Below are positions 22,211-32,282 of a DNA stretch of 64,000 nt, piece by piece. The notes beneath the pieces were generated by a model. It was not told where the DNA came from. It worked only from the letters and a program-made list of their open reading frames with translations, and ran no database searches. Made by a program: the position numbers and the translations under genes. This stretch comes from Arion vulgaris. Taxonomy: Eukaryota > Mollusca > Gastropoda > Stylommatophora > Arionidae. Where the stretch lies: NCBI GenBank assembly GCA_020796225.1, contig CM036754.1:44266420-44330419 (forward strand), given 5' to 3'. Positions within the stretch are counted from its first letter, which is position 1. The number at the start of each line of letters is the position of its first letter.

Positions 22211-22722
22211 GTTCTTCTTCGAACACTTTATATCGACCACTTGTATGATTTATATGTGATCTAAACCTAAGAGCGATTGTATGTTGTGCCAGTTATGCAC
22301 CTATAAGTAGGCCAGAACATCCGATTTCTGCAACGTTTTTATTTAATAGGTAGCTTCTCTAGGCATCTACCTCAGTCACCTCTTCTTCTTCTTCTTCTTT
22401 GCGTTCGTTCTTTACGACCAATTTTAATCACTCTTTGTGATATGTTTGATCTTTTCCAAGTATGTGTATACGCTGCACATTGGTTTGGTAGGCCCTAAAC
22501 GCATAGACTTCTACACGTTTAGGACATGTACATTCGATTTCAGCCAAACCTCCTTACTCGCCTCTTACGACATGCGTGGCAGGTAACAGTGGTTCTATTC
22601 TTTACACTCCAAATGTGAGCCCCGGTAATCACTCGGGCGAGTCGCCTCTTACGACATGCCTTGTAGGTCGCAGTGTTTCTATTCTGTGCTCCCTTGCGAA
22701 CCCCAGCAACACACGGGCGGCC
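22211..22722 (-). mobile_element. SINE-A split by SINE-B
   Basis: The tail half is 22211-22384 (ttcttcgaacactttatatc, then 'taagagcgattgtatgttgt'). The head half is 22640-22722 (agtcgcctcttacgacatgc, ending 'caacacacgggcgg'). SINE-B, in the same orientation, lies between them. The target word is agtcacctctt at 22374-22384 and agtcgcctctt at 22640-22650, one mismatch. Confidence 0.9.
22385..22639 (-). mobile_element. SINE-B, full length, nested in SINE-A
   Basis: The (GAA)n tail at the left (cttcttcttctttgcgttcg) is followed by 'ctttacgaccaattttaatc', 'cgcatagacttctacacg' and 'cagccaaacctcc', then the core and the head ending 'ccggtaatcactcgggcg'. 255 bp, matching the length of the copies at 24390 and 60960. 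No clear tRNA A/B boxes. Confidence 0.93.
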
Positions 22723-22860
22723 GGTGCTTTAGAGCTCGTGCTCTGTCGCTGAGATCTTCCTGTATAAGAAAGAGATTAGAGCACTTGTAGTTGTTCACTG
22801 ACGTGCAGTGTGGTATTAGTTCAATCAATCAATTAATTATATCTGTAAACTTTATTTGAA
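22723..22860 (+). repeat. Dispersed repeat D
   Basis: Shared with 53660-53785: 'gctgagatcttcctg', 'aagaaagagatt', 'gttcactgacgtgcagtg' and 'caatcaatcaa'. Its 3' part also resembles the stray fragment at 17158-17217. Origin unknown. Confidence 0.6.
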
Positions 22861-24002
22861 AAATGCTAGTATCTTTTAGTCTGCTGTGACGTCTAAGGAA
22901 AACTGACGCTCACAACTTATACATTAAACCAAATCAATTAATATCAATCTGATAAATATATTTTTTTTAAATTGTTGAGATGGGAAGAGGGAAGGGGGAT
23001 TGTTGTATACGCAACATTCGTTACGCGACGTTCGCGTTGCCGAATCTGACAATAGTAACGTCTATAAATAGACAATATTACTGTAAGCATTTCATGGTGT
23101 GTTGATATTATTAATTCATTTGATTTTTTTAAAAAAAAAATATGTTATAGTTTCATTGTTTGATGAAGTATGTCACGTGTTACTAGCTAAATTACTTATG
23201 AGATTTTCAAATATGTATATTATGATCAAATATATGATCAGGTGACAAACACATTGAGAGACGGAAATAAATGATATTCGCTAGCAATCAAATAGTGACG
23301 ATCGACGGCAGTCTTCCGAGGATGGTGTCGAGGGTTGGAAAGTTTTAGAGAGTATTGAGGGTCTAACAGGGTGAACTGAGAACAAATTTGCTTTCTTTCA
23401 TTCGCGAGAAAGAGTTTAGAAGAATAAACTCCCAGCATGCTTTGAGCTCATGGTTGGGGAAGATAGGACAACCCACGCGATTAACTCTACGTGTGTTCGC
23501 GAGATATGTCTGTGTGCTTGTCTGTGCGTTTGTCTGTGCGTCTACATGTTTGTTAACCTATCTTGGAATGGTTTCTGATAATCTCAAGTTCGTTTCAAAC
23601 TTACTACATGCTATTGTTATTTCAAGCAACAGGCGACACGATTGGAGCCATTGAGATGTAGATTTACATAAGAATAGGGCGTAGTTGATTGAAACAAAGA
23701 AAATAAATAAAGAAGTCCGGGACACAAAGGCGATGACAAGAGAAATAGTAAAATAAATCAATAATATGTATAAGCAATAATCTGGATACCCACCGTTAAA
23801 ACTCATATTTGAAAGAAGGTTGAGATCAAGCCAAGGATAACCAGATAGTTAAAAGAAGAATACATCCAAGGATGAACAGATAGCAATCTGTTGGAATACG
23901 GCACATAGCAAGAGATAGACAATTTCGCAGATGACAATTAGGGCTACATTAAAAAAAATATATTATCGTGTCGTAGGTTGACCACTGCGTTGTTCTCATC
24001 TC
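22861..24002. other. AT-rich unique sequence, no gene recognised
   Basis: Scattered short open frames on both strands overlap and lack homology. A ctgtgcgtttgt-type short repeat lies near 23510-23545. I see no exon-like segment with good splice sites. Confidence 0.5.
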
Positions 24003-24372
24003 ATTCTTATACCATCAAATGTTGACTGTAGCACTGTTTCCCCTTTATTCTTATACCATCAAATGTTGACTAGCACTGTTTCCCCTTTATTCTTATACCA
24101 TCAAATGTTGACTAGCACTGTTTCCCCTTTATTCTTATACCATCAAATGTTGACTCTAGCACTGTTTTCCTTATTATTCTGATATCATCACATGTTGACT
24201 GTAGCCTTGCTTTCCTTCTTGTTCTGATACCATCAAACGTTGACTGTAGCACTGTTTTCCTTCTCATTATGATACCATCAAATGTTGTCTGTGATCACTG
24301 TTTTCCTCTTATTCTTATACCATCAAATGTTGACTGTAGCACTGTTTTTTTATTATGCCATCAACTGTTGAG
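24003..24372. repeat. About 42-bp tandem repeat, 8-9 copies
   Basis: The unit is based on cttataccatcaaatgttga + ctgtagcactgtttcccctt. Copies vary in length by a few bases (tgt insertion/deletion) and diverge towards the right. Confidence 0.93.
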
Positions 24373-24389
24373 TATTCAGCTCTGCGCAT

Positions 24390-24643
24390 TTCCTCCCGAG
24401 TGGTTACCGGGGCCCAAATTTGGGGTGTAAAGAATAGAACCACTGTTACCTGCCACGCATGTCGTAAGAGCCGACTAAGGAGGTTTGGCTGAAATCGGAT
24501 GCATGTGTCCTAAACGTGTAGAAGTCTATGCGTTTAGGGGCCTACCAAACCAATGTGCAGCGTATACACGTTCTTGGCAAAGATCAAACATATCACAAAG
24601 AGTGATTAAAATTGGTCGTAAAGAACGAACGCAAAGAAGAAGA
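24390..24643 (+). mobile_element. SINE-B, full length with exact 12-bp target duplication
   Basis: Starts 'ttcctcccgagtggttaccg', carries the shared core and the middle (aaacgtgtagaagtctatgc), and ends 'gaacgcaaagaagaagaa'. The word agctctgcgcat is present at 24378-24389 and 24644-24655. This copy fixes the element's ends: 254 bp, with a GAA-type tail and no poly(A). Confidence 0.95.
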
Positions 24644-24783
24644 AGCTCTGCGCATGATGCTTTGACATCTCTAACCATCTTTTCTACTGCCCTTCCTCGA
24701 ATATTCTCTGGACACTCTTCTCTTTGACTCATGAAATCGACTCTATGAGCCTGCTAAATCCCCTATGTACTTAAAGAACGAAT

Positions 24784-24960
24784 AATTATGGAAATGGAAG
24801 TTTAGTTGTCGGAACATCATCACTACACACCGAATCAATTAGTCCGGAATGTTCCAATCTACCCCTCAGTATGTCTCTCAGAGTGTGGCGACTAACGTCC
24901 CCGATTCTTTGTTGGTTTACTATTCTTCTTTGACTACCAGAATAGTGTTCTTGTCTAACA
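24784..24960 (-). mobile_element. RNase H-type LINE 3' end, left part
   Basis: Collinear with 40748-40977 and 1618-1800: 'gttgtcggaacatcatcact', 'cagtatgtctctcagagtgt', 'tttgttggtttactattctt'. The match stops at 'gtgttcttgtc' and resumes at 28472 after the Gypsy-derived block, so the two parts are one interrupted copy. Confidence 0.8.
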
Positions 24961-24967
24961 AACAAAA

Positions 24968-26800
24968 TTGATCTCGGCACCTATTCTAGGGTTTCCCGAC
25001 TTTAGTAAACCTTTCATTTTGGATATTGATGCGTCATTTAGTGGTCTGGGTGCAGTTTTGAGACAGAAACAAGACGATCTGAGTAAAGTGATAGCTTATG
25101 CCAGTAGGACGCTTCGTAGAGAAGAGAAGAATATCAAGAGCAGTTTCAAATTAGAGTTATTGGGACTAAAATGGGCGGTGACTGAAAAATTTCGATCATA
25201 TCTATTAGGTAACAAAGTTACTGTGTATACTGACAATAAAGGTTTGACTTTTTCAAGTAAAACGCAATTGGGGGCTATTGAGCAAAGATGGCTCTCTCAA
25301 ATGGCGATTTTTGATTACGAGATCAAACACCGCAGGGGTACCCTGAACAAGAATGCGGATTTCCTGTCTCGATATCCCTCCCAGGAATCTCCCCTCGAAC
25401 CGAACTGCGACGCGGAGAATGAGGATGGCGATATAGGAATAAACCTTGCTGTAGTGCCACCGCCCTCTCACAGCTGTGAATTAGCTGTGCAGTCTACGAC
25501 AATGACACAGAAAGAGCAGTTTAGAACTTATGGGTTACGAGAGTTACAGGAATTACAGGGCAGAGACTATGTGCTTCAAATGGTAATAGGGGCTCTGAAT
25601 ACGGCAGACCCAATAGACACCACAGATTGGCCGTATGAAGCGAAACAATTGTGGTTGACCAAAAGTAGGCTGTGCATTAGGAAGGATATACTTTGTATTT
25701 GTTCCGCGACTGAAGAGGATGATGAAGAGTTGAAAATTATTGTACCCCATTCTCTACGTCAAATAGTATTGGCGTCTATTCATGAGATCGGCCATCAAGG
25801 GCGGGATAGAACATTAGCATTATTAAAATCTCGATTTTTCTGGCATGGTATGACAAGAGATGTAAGTGATCTGGTGAAGTCTTGTGCTGTTTGTAACATG
25901 ACTAAACCTCTTAAAAAAATCACAACGGTATATGGCCATATAATAGCAAATTATCCATTGGAAATGGTGGCTATGGATTTTATAGAGTTTCCCAGAGATT
26001 CATATGGTTTTAAACACGTATTGGTAATGACTGATGTTTTTACTAAATATGTGGTGGCAATTCCTACCAGGGATCAGAGCGCAAGTACGGTGGCCGATAT
26101 AATTCAGTCTAGATGGATACCTGACTTTGGATTACCCAGCAAATTACACTCTGATCAGGGAAAAGCATTTGAGTCTACTGTCATAATGGCGCTTTGCAAA
26201 AAATATGGAATTAAGAAATCCAGTACCTCAGCATACAACCCAAGAGGAAATGGAATATGCGAGAGATTTAATAGGACATTGTTGGGTATGCTCCGTTCGT
26301 TGGAAGACTCTGATAAATCGGAATGGTCGCATCATGTACCTCATGTAGTGCTGGGTTATAACATTACCCCCCATACGTCCACAGGGTGGTCCCCATATTA
26401 TTTACTCTTTGGGAGGCATCCCAAGTTACCAATTAATTTTGTTGTAGAGGATTTATTTAATCCAGATGTCCTAGGAAAATATAACATAACCTTTCACAAA
26501 AAGAAATTGGCAGAGGCTCATAGGGATGCCAGTGACAGAATGGCCCGTCTCTATGAAAGAGGCGACGTCAGCCAAGGAAAAATTGACATTGTCCAAATGA
26601 ACTGTTTGGTCCGTAGAAAAATTGGTCATAGTAAGGACGCTAATAAATTAGGAAATTTGTATTCCAATCAAATATACCGAGTAGTACAAACGCCTGATAA
26701 CACGTCAGGTTATTACGTCATAGTCCCAATTGGTGATGATAACCAATCTCGGCTGATAATCTCAGGCCGTCACATCAAAAGATGTGAGAATCTCGAGTAA
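24968..26800 (+). CDS. Gypsy pol fragment: RNase H and integrase, open for 610 codons
   Basis: The first ~15 residues are the end of the RT-RNase H connection. The RNase H domain (about 1-140) shows its acidic residues in order: ILDIDASFSGLGAVL, KLELLGLKWAV, VYTDNKGL and LNKNADFLSR. The integrase has an HHCC zinc-binding part (IHEIGHQGR ... KSCAVCNMTKP, about 270-310) and a catalytic core with D in 'MDFIEF', D in 'HSDQGKAF' and E in 'NGICERFNR' (about 325-440). A C-terminal segment ends at a normal stop. The ATG at 24968 is an internal Met, not the true start. No frameshift or stop breaks the 1.83 kb, so this part is young or recently lost its 5' half. It cannot act alone without RT, gag and the 5' LTR. 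Confidence 0.93.
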   Translation: MISAPILGFPDFSKPFILDIDASFSGLGAVLRQKQDDLSKVIAYASRTLRREEKNIKSSFKLELLGLKWAVTEKFRSYLLGNKVTVYTDNKGLTFSSKTQLGAIEQRWLSQMAIFDYEIKHRRGTLNKNADFLSRYPSQESPLEPNCDAENEDGDIGINLAVVPPPSHSCELAVQSTTMTQKEQFRTYGLRELQELQGRDYVLQMVIGALNTADPIDTTDWPYEAKQLWLTKSRLCIRKDILCICSATEEDDEELKIIVPHSLRQIVLASIHEIGHQGRDRTLALLKSRFFWHGMTRDVSDLVKSCAVCNMTKPLKKITTVYGHIIANYPLEMVAMDFIEFPRDSYGFKHVLVMTDVFTKYVVAIPTRDQSASTVADIIQSRWIPDFGLPSKLHSDQGKAFESTVIMALCKKYGIKKSSTSAYNPRGNGICERFNRTLLGMLRSLEDSDKSEWSHHVPHVVLGYNITPHTSTGWSPYYLLFGRHPKLPINFVVEDLFNPDVLGKYNITFHKKKLAEAHRDASDRMARLYERGDVSQGKIDIVQMNCLVRRKIGHSKDANKLGNLYSNQIYRVVQTPDNTSGYYVIVPIGDDNQSRLIISGRHIKRCENLE

Positions 26801-27936
26801 CCTATAGGTTGAGAGAAATTTTAATAAATTTTAATTGTTCATGGTGGTTTTATCATGTTGGTAAATTAAAATGTTGATAAAGAAACTGTTTAGTTAGGTA
26901 TAAATTCCTTGTTTTGAAATTTCTGGAAACATGAACCAGAGATATGATGCTGATATGATATTTTTTTTTACAAGGAAATTGTTTATGGGTTGGTCTTTGA
27001 TCCATACCTCCCCACGAGTTAGGCAAGGGAGTTGATGATGATAATGAGCTGATGTTGGTGATCGGCATTACAGATTTCATTGCTGATTAAAGGAACAGTG
27101 ATGATTTCTTGAGAGTAATTGTCTCTCGGGAATGAGTGTTTCGTATTAGTACCCCTGGATGGGGATATTTTTTTTAGACATTAACATTGCAAATGTTTTT
27201 GATGAGAATTTGATTGTTTTCTTTATCAGATAGAAAGCAATGTTGGATTTTCGTTTGGGCTGTATTCCTTCCTTGGGACTGGGGGTAGTTGAAGTTGCCT
27301 CATAGAGGTTATACTGTTGATAAATTTGAACAGTATATGAATATATTGTATCTCATGTCATATTCCAGTTGTAACTTGTTTATTTTGTTTGAGATTTCAG
27401 ACAGGGTGACATGACTCTGACAGGCGGAGAGTGACATAGTGATAGTGACGTACAGATGTGAGCTGCCATCAAACCCATCCTACATCATTTGAGGAGACTG
27501 ATGTTTCCTTTGTCTGAGAATTAAGGAATGACGTGGGATTGCTATCAAGGTTGCATGGTTGATGTTTCAATTTTGATTTGCAAAAAAAATGCTGACGATT
27601 TTCTAATAGTACTGTTTCAGCATAGAGCACAGAGGGTTGACTGTTGATGTTAGCCATGGTCACTCATGGACCAGTTGATGAGTCACGTTCAACGACGTGT
27701 GGTGACTAGTTCCCATTTGCTCATTCAACTTGGGTCCTCCTGAGATCCCGTCAGGATTTTCTTTTCCTTTTCGACCATGGTTGGCTGTTGTAGATTGTGT
27801 GCTGTAGAGCCACGTTTTATGACGTGTGGGTACTTGTTTCCATTTAGCTCTCACACCTCTCTGAACCCTGAAGGTCTCTACCTGTGTATTGATTTGGAAT
27901 TTCTCCATCGTGGCGATGGCGAGGTCTCCAGGGGTG
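26801..27936 (+). other. Non-coding 3' region of the Gypsy element
   Basis: No frame with homology. A diverged duplication, 'acgacgtgtggtgactagtt' and 'atgacgtgtgggtacttgtt', lies at about 27690 and 27820. A short purine-rich tract (ccaggggtg) precedes the LTR and could be the polypurine primer site. Confidence 0.5.
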
Positions 27937-28277
27937 TGTAGTGGATCCCCGGGCGGCTAGCTCAGGAACGGACAGTTAGCCAGATAGCTAGTGTAGTTTA
28001 GTATAGTTAGATATTTAATAGTTGAGACTATGTGTTGCACTCTCTAAGAAGAATGCAACACATAACTACGAGACATGACGTTTTTGTGTATTCAAATAGT
28101 GACGATTTAGTAACTGTTGCTAGTTAGTAAACAAACAAAGGGACTTGGACAATGAACCTTTGAGATGGGAGGACGTGTTTCGTCTGAATGTAGTAACCAT
28201 CAATAAAGAAAGTATCAAACATATGAGAACGTCTCCTTATTTGTAGTGTGTGTGTGGCAAACAACATCAGCCCTACA
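27937..28277 (+). repeat. LTR of the Gypsy element (3' LTR)
   Basis: Begins TGTAGTGG and ends CCCTACA (TG...CA, 5-bp inverted ends TGTAG/CTACA). An AATAAA polyadenylation signal lies at 28202-28207, about 75 bp before the end. The first ~113 bp reappear inverted at 28363-28471, which confirms the left boundary. The matching 5' LTR is not in the window. Confidence 0.82.
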
Positions 28278-28286
28278 CTCTACCAA

Positions 28287-28360
28287 CAATCACCATTACT
28301 ATATTGTTGTAGGAGGGGGGTGCTGTTACCTCCTACATACAAATATAGTAATGGTGATTG
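28287..28360. repeat. Long hairpin between the LTR and its inverted fragment
   Basis: The arms caatcaccattactatatt (28287-28305) and aatatagtaatggtgattg (28342-28360) are perfect 19-bp inverted repeats. They enclose a second inverted pair, 'tgtaggagg' and 'cctcctaca'. Confidence 0.9.
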
Positions 28361-28362
28361 TG

Positions 28363-28471
28363 TCTTAGAGAGTGCAACACATAGTCTCAACTATTAAATA
28401 TCTAACTATACTAAACTACACTAGCTATCTGGCTAACTGTCCGTTCCTGAGCCAGCCGGGGGTCCACTACA
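28363..28471 (-). repeat. Inverted 5' part of the Gypsy LTR
   Basis: Reverse complement of the first ~113 bp of the LTR at 27937, with one 4-bp indel and few substitutions. It ends exactly at the LTR terminus (ctaca, 28467-28471), and LINE sequence resumes at 28472. Confidence 0.93.
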
Positions 28472-28545
28472 GGTACACCACATTTGACTTGGAATTTTTG
28501 CAGTCTGGTTAGTGTTGTAAATTCACCACTTCCATGGAAATGGAA
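28472..28545 (-). mobile_element. RNase H-type LINE 3' end, right part
   Basis: 'ggtacaccacatttgacttg', 'tttttgcagtctggttagtg' and 'ttcaccactt' continue the copy interrupted at 24960, as judged from the uninterrupted copies at 1618-2085 and 40748-40977. From 28546 to 28699 there is no assigned feature. Confidence 0.8.
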
Positions 28546-28694
28546 GGAAAAAGATAACGAATTTCTCGACAAATTCAAAGAAACAATCAGAGAAAGACTC
28601 AGAATTGGCACATAAAGACCCAGCACTGGCAGAAGAAAAATCTAAGTCTCCTACAACCAATCAATACCATCCCTCCATGACGCACGCACATACG

Positions 28695-28699
<5 letters not shown>

Positions 28700-28729
<30 letters not shown>
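28700..28729. repeat. (CA)n microsatellite
   Basis: About 15 CA dinucleotides, preceded by an imperfect cgcaca-type stretch from 28680. Confidence 0.97.
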
Positions 28730-28825
28730 TATCTGAACTCAAAGAAGGGATTGAATGAATAGATAAAAAAAAAAGTAATACAGTTTAAAATAGAAGCTAT
28801 AATGTAGAAATGTACATGGGATGTC

Positions 28826-29925
28826 AGTTACCAGCAGCCCGTTGAACGTATACAGTTACCAGCAGAACGTTGGACGTATACAGTTACCAGCAGAACGTGG
28901 AACGTATACAGTTACCAGCAGACCGTTGAACGTATATAGTTACCAGCAGACCGTTGAACGTATATAATTACCAGCAGCCCGTTGAACGTATATAGTTACC
29001 AGCAGACCGTTGAACGTATATAGTTACCAGCAGAACGTTGAACGTATATAGTTACCAGCAGTCCGTTGAACGTATATAGTTACCAGCAGAACGTTGAACG
29101 TATATAATTACCAGCAGAACGTGAGACGTTGGGCGTATACAGTTACCAGCAGAACGTGGAACGTATACAGTTACCAGCAGACCGTTGGACATATATAGTT
29201 ACCAGCAGACCGTTGGACGTATATAGTTACCAGTAGAACGTTGAACGTATATAGTTACCAGCAGAACGTTGAACGTATATAGTTACCAGCAGAACGTTGA
29301 ACGTATATAGTTACCAGCAGACCGTTGGACATATATAGTTACCAGCAGACCGTTGAACGTATATAGTTACCAGCAGAACGTTGAACGTATATAATTACCA
29401 GCAGAACGTTGAACGTATATAATTACCAGCAGAACGTGAGACGTTGAACGTATATAGTTACCAGCAGAACGTGAGACGTTGGACGTATACAGTTACCAGC
29501 AGAACGTGGAACGTATACAGTTACCAGCAGACCGTTGGACGTATATAGTTACCAGCAGAACGTGGAACGTATACAGTTACCAGCAGACCGTTGGACGTAT
29601 ATAGTTACCAGCAGACCGTTGGACGTATACAGTTACCAGCAGACCGTTGGACGTATATAGTTACCAGCAGAACGTGGAACGTATACAGTTACCAGCAGAC
29701 CGTTGGACGTATATAGTTACCAGCAGACCGTTGGACGTATATAGTTACCAGCAGACCGTTGAACGTATACAGTTACCAGTAGAACGTGGAATGTTGGACG
29801 TATACAGTTACCAGCAGAACGTGAGACGTTGGACGTATACAGTTACCAGCAGAACGTGGAACGTATACAGTTACCAGCAGAATATTGGACGTATGCAGTT
29901 ATCAGCAGATCGTTGGACATATGCC
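28826..29925. repeat. 28-bp tandem repeat, about 39 copies
   Basis: The unit is gttaccagcagaacgttgga + cgtatata, with accg/aacg/cccg and tata/taca variants. Several longer units carry an extra 'gtgagacgtt'. The open frames here are repeat shadows. Confidence 0.97.
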
Positions 29926-30247
29926 TGCCTATACAGACTGTTCAGCTACAAATGCCTTCAGTAATGGAGGAAGGGGAGTAACTCTCAAACTTAAAATATG
30001 GAAGAGTTGAAATAGTTAGCCCCTGTCACAGCCATATGAAAGTTCTCAAACAATTTCATGGAGATATGGAAGCTCTCAATGCGGCACCAGAAATGGCATG
30101 TATAGAAAAACATAAGATAAATGGAAGGCAAGTGATCATTACGGATTCACTTCAATATCTGAAGAGCGCCAGCTGAACGATATGAGGGGAAACTCTAGAG
30201 AATGACTTCAAACTTCTAAAGATAGTGATTCTGTGGTTTCCTGATCA
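29926..30247. other. Unassigned; possible RNase H remnant
   Basis: The frame near 30090-30165 reads ACIEKHKINGRQVIITDSLQ, which resembles the central strand of a LINE RNase H. No flanking domain is preserved. Confidence 0.25.
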
Positions 30248-30360
30248 GTGGCTGCTGCAACTACTACAGCTTCTACGACTACGACTGCAGCTGTTGCTAC
30301 TACAACTACGACCACGACTGCTCCTACTACTATTGCCGCTACCGCTGCTACTACTACTTG
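30248..30360. repeat. Imperfect (CTA/CTG/CGA)n trinucleotide tract
   Basis: Triplets such as ctactacaa, cgactacga and gctgctact run for about 110 bp. The translated Leu- or Val/Ala-rich frames on the two strands are shadows. Confidence 0.9.
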
Positions 30361-30411
30361 ACTTATTCCTCTCCGCTCCTCGTGGAGCATATGGCATCAA
30401 TACTTGTTCTC

Positions 30412-31498
30412 CACCTTCCCCAGTCTCTGACTGTTTTCTTTATTGTCTTCCCCGGTCTCTGTTTTCTTTATTGTCTTCCCCGATCTCTGACTGTTTTCTT
30501 TATTATCTTCCCCGGTCTCTGGGTGTTTTCTTTATTGTCTTCCCAATCTCTGACTAGGAGCCGCTGTAGCGTAGTTGTTAGTGAACTCGCTTCGCAAGGC
30601 TGGTGGTCTGGGTTCAGCTCCCGCAATGTGCGTGGAATTTTCCCGACCGCGACGGCTCTCAGGTCGACCCAGCCTCAACTGGGTACCAGACATACTCTGG
30701 GAAAGTAAAGGCGGCCGGCGTGATGCTGACCACATCACCCATCGTGTGCCGACGGTCAATGAAAATACAGGCCTAACACTGTATTGACCTATATACCACG
30801 AGGTATGAAAGGGTTCCTTTACTTTACAATCTCTGACTGTTTTCTTTATTGTCTTCCCCGGTCTCTGAGTGATTTCTTTATTGTCTTCCCCAATCTCTGA
30901 GTGATTTCTTTATTTTCTTCCCCAATCTCTGAGTGTTTTCTTTATTCTCTTCCCCAATCTCGGAGTGTTTTCTTTATTGTCTTCCCCAATCTCTGAGTGT
31001 TTTCTTTATTGTCTTCCCCGATCTCTGACTGTTTTCTTTATTATCTTCCCCGGTCTCTGGGTGTTTTCTTTATTGTCTTCCCCGGTCTCTGAGTGTTTTA
31101 TTTATTGTCTTCCCCGGTCTCTGGGTGTTTTCTTTATTGTCTTCCCCGGTCTCTGGGTGTTTTCTTTATTGTCTTCCCCGGTCTCTGAGTGTTTTCTTTA
31201 TTGTCTTCCCCAATCTCTGAGTGTTTTCTTTATTATCTTCCCCAATCTCTGAGTGTTTTCTTTATTATCTTCCCCAATTTCTGAGTGTTTTCTTTATTAT
31301 CTTCCCCAATCTCTGAGTGTTTTCTTTATTATCTTCCTCAATCTCTGAGTGTTTTCTTTATTATCTTCCCCAATCTCTGAGTGTTTTCTTTATTATCTTC
31401 CCCAACCTCTGAGTGTTTTCTTTATTATCTTCCCCAATCTCTGAGTATTTTCTTTATTATCTTCCCCGGTCTCTGAGTGTTTACTTTATTATCTTCCC
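30412..31498. repeat. 32-bp tandem repeat, split by a SINE
   Basis: The unit is ctgagtgttttctttattat + cttccccaatct. Copies lie at 30412-30555 and 30827-31498. Two subfamilies are intermixed (cccggtctctgggtg and cccaatctctgagtg). Confidence 0.96.
30556..30826 (+). mobile_element. SINE-E, tRNA-derived, full length
   Basis: The tRNA-like head has an A-box-like 'tagcgtagttgttagtg' and a B-box-like 'gggttcagctcc', about 40 bp apart. The body has 'ctcaactgggtaccagac', 'gctgaccacatcacccat' and 'gtgccgacggtcaatg'; the tail is ctttactttac. The array word caatctctgact occurs at both edges (30544-30555, 30827-30838), consistent with a target duplication but also a repeat-unit word. Copies or fragments occur at 58374, 58868 and 61790. 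The body resembles SINEs common in molluscs. Confidence 0.92.
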
Positions 31499-31504
31499 AG
31501 GATG

Positions 31505-31793
31505 ATAGTGCATGATAGTTTAGTTCTTGCAGAATACACTTCAATATTGAAATGATAGTTTAGTTCTTGCAGAATACACTTCAATATTGAAATGATAGTT
31601 TAGTTCTTGCAGAATACACTTCAATATTGAAATGATAGTTTAGTTCTTGCAGAATACACTTCAATATTGAAATGATAGTTTAGTTCTTGCAGAATACACT
31701 TCAATATTGAAATGATAGTTTAGTTCTTGCAGAATACACTTCAATATTGAAATGATAGTTTAGTTCTTGCAGAATACACTTCAATATTGAAAT
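31505..31793. repeat. 40-bp tandem repeat, about 7 copies, near-identical
   Basis: The unit is aatgatagtttagttcttgc + agaatacacttcaatattga. Copies are almost perfectly identical, implying recent expansion. Confidence 0.98.
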
Positions 31794-31799
31794 GAAAAT

Positions 31800-32040
31800 C
31801 ATGACATATTCATTTACAGGACGACGTGGCCATCAATCACAGTAAACGAGTCGTTGATTTTCTAGGCCTTACTTATATGTTCAGTAGTTTATCACTGCTT
31901 TCTGAACAGTGAGGTCTATTTTTACCGTTCGTAAAAATCCACGGGAACAAATTTGCTCCTAAACTGCCTTCCGCTGTTTGAACCAGGTTCTCTTGGGTTG
32001 TGATCGAGCTCTCTACCGCTAAGCTACAGAACTTCAACAT
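31800..32040 (-). mobile_element. SINE-G, tRNA-derived
   Basis: On the minus strand the head reads 'tagcttagcggtagagag' (A box) and 'acctggttcaaacagc' (B box). The body (left) matches 37065-37290: 'ttcagtagtttatcactgct', 'ttctgaacagtgagg', 'gtaaaaatccacggg', 'ttacaggac'. Confidence 0.8.
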
Positions 32041-32047
32041 TAGGGGA

Positions 32048-32085
32048 AACTTCTTCCATATCGACCACTTGTTAACCAGTCTGTA
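32048..32085 (-). mobile_element. SINE-A tail fragment
   Basis: 'cttcttccatatcgaccact' followed by 'tgttaacc' is the reverse complement of the SINE-A 3' end. Confidence 0.6.
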
Positions 32086-32262
32086 TGCCCGTCTGCTCAG
32101 CGTGTTCGTAGCGCGTTGGGAGACGGATGACAAGCCTCCTGTGAGTGCGGTTCAATTCCGAGGGCTGGCAGAAAAGCCACAGGTTCTCCAAATTTACGGT
32201 GTTAGTTGTACCGAACCGAAGGGTTACGATGTCCATGGCACCGAGCCGAAGAGCTAAAGCTC
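32086..32262 (+). mobile_element. Possible tRNA-like SINE
   Basis: A B-box-like 'gcggttcaattccgag' lies at 32146-32161, but no convincing A box is visible upstream. It lies between two SINE-A fragments, and no second copy was seen. Confidence 0.35.
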
Positions 32263-32282
32263 AAGTGCTTCTGGATCGAAAA

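Larger units (their letters stand above)
24961..28471 (+). mobile_element. Ty3/Gypsy-type LTR retrotransposon, 5'-truncated
   Basis: In order: a frame for the end of pol (RNase H and integrase, 24968-26800), about 1.1 kb without a supported frame, a 341-bp LTR (27937-28277), a hairpin (28287-28360), and an inverted piece of the same LTR's 5' end (28363-28471). The 5' LTR, gag, protease and RT palm are missing. The block sits inside a minus-strand LINE copy (24784-24960 and 28472-28545). There is no env-like frame. Confidence 0.85.

Noticed and set aside
24526..24732. Frames within SINE-B and similar copies (e.g. MAEIGCMCPKRVEVYAF on either strand)
   Set aside because: They repeat wherever SINE-B occurs and reflect the SINE sequence, not a gene.
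30412..31252. Hydrophobic frames (FSLLSSP, FFIVFPGL repeats) as a membrane protein
   Set aside because: Direct translation of the 32-bp array, interrupted by a SINE.
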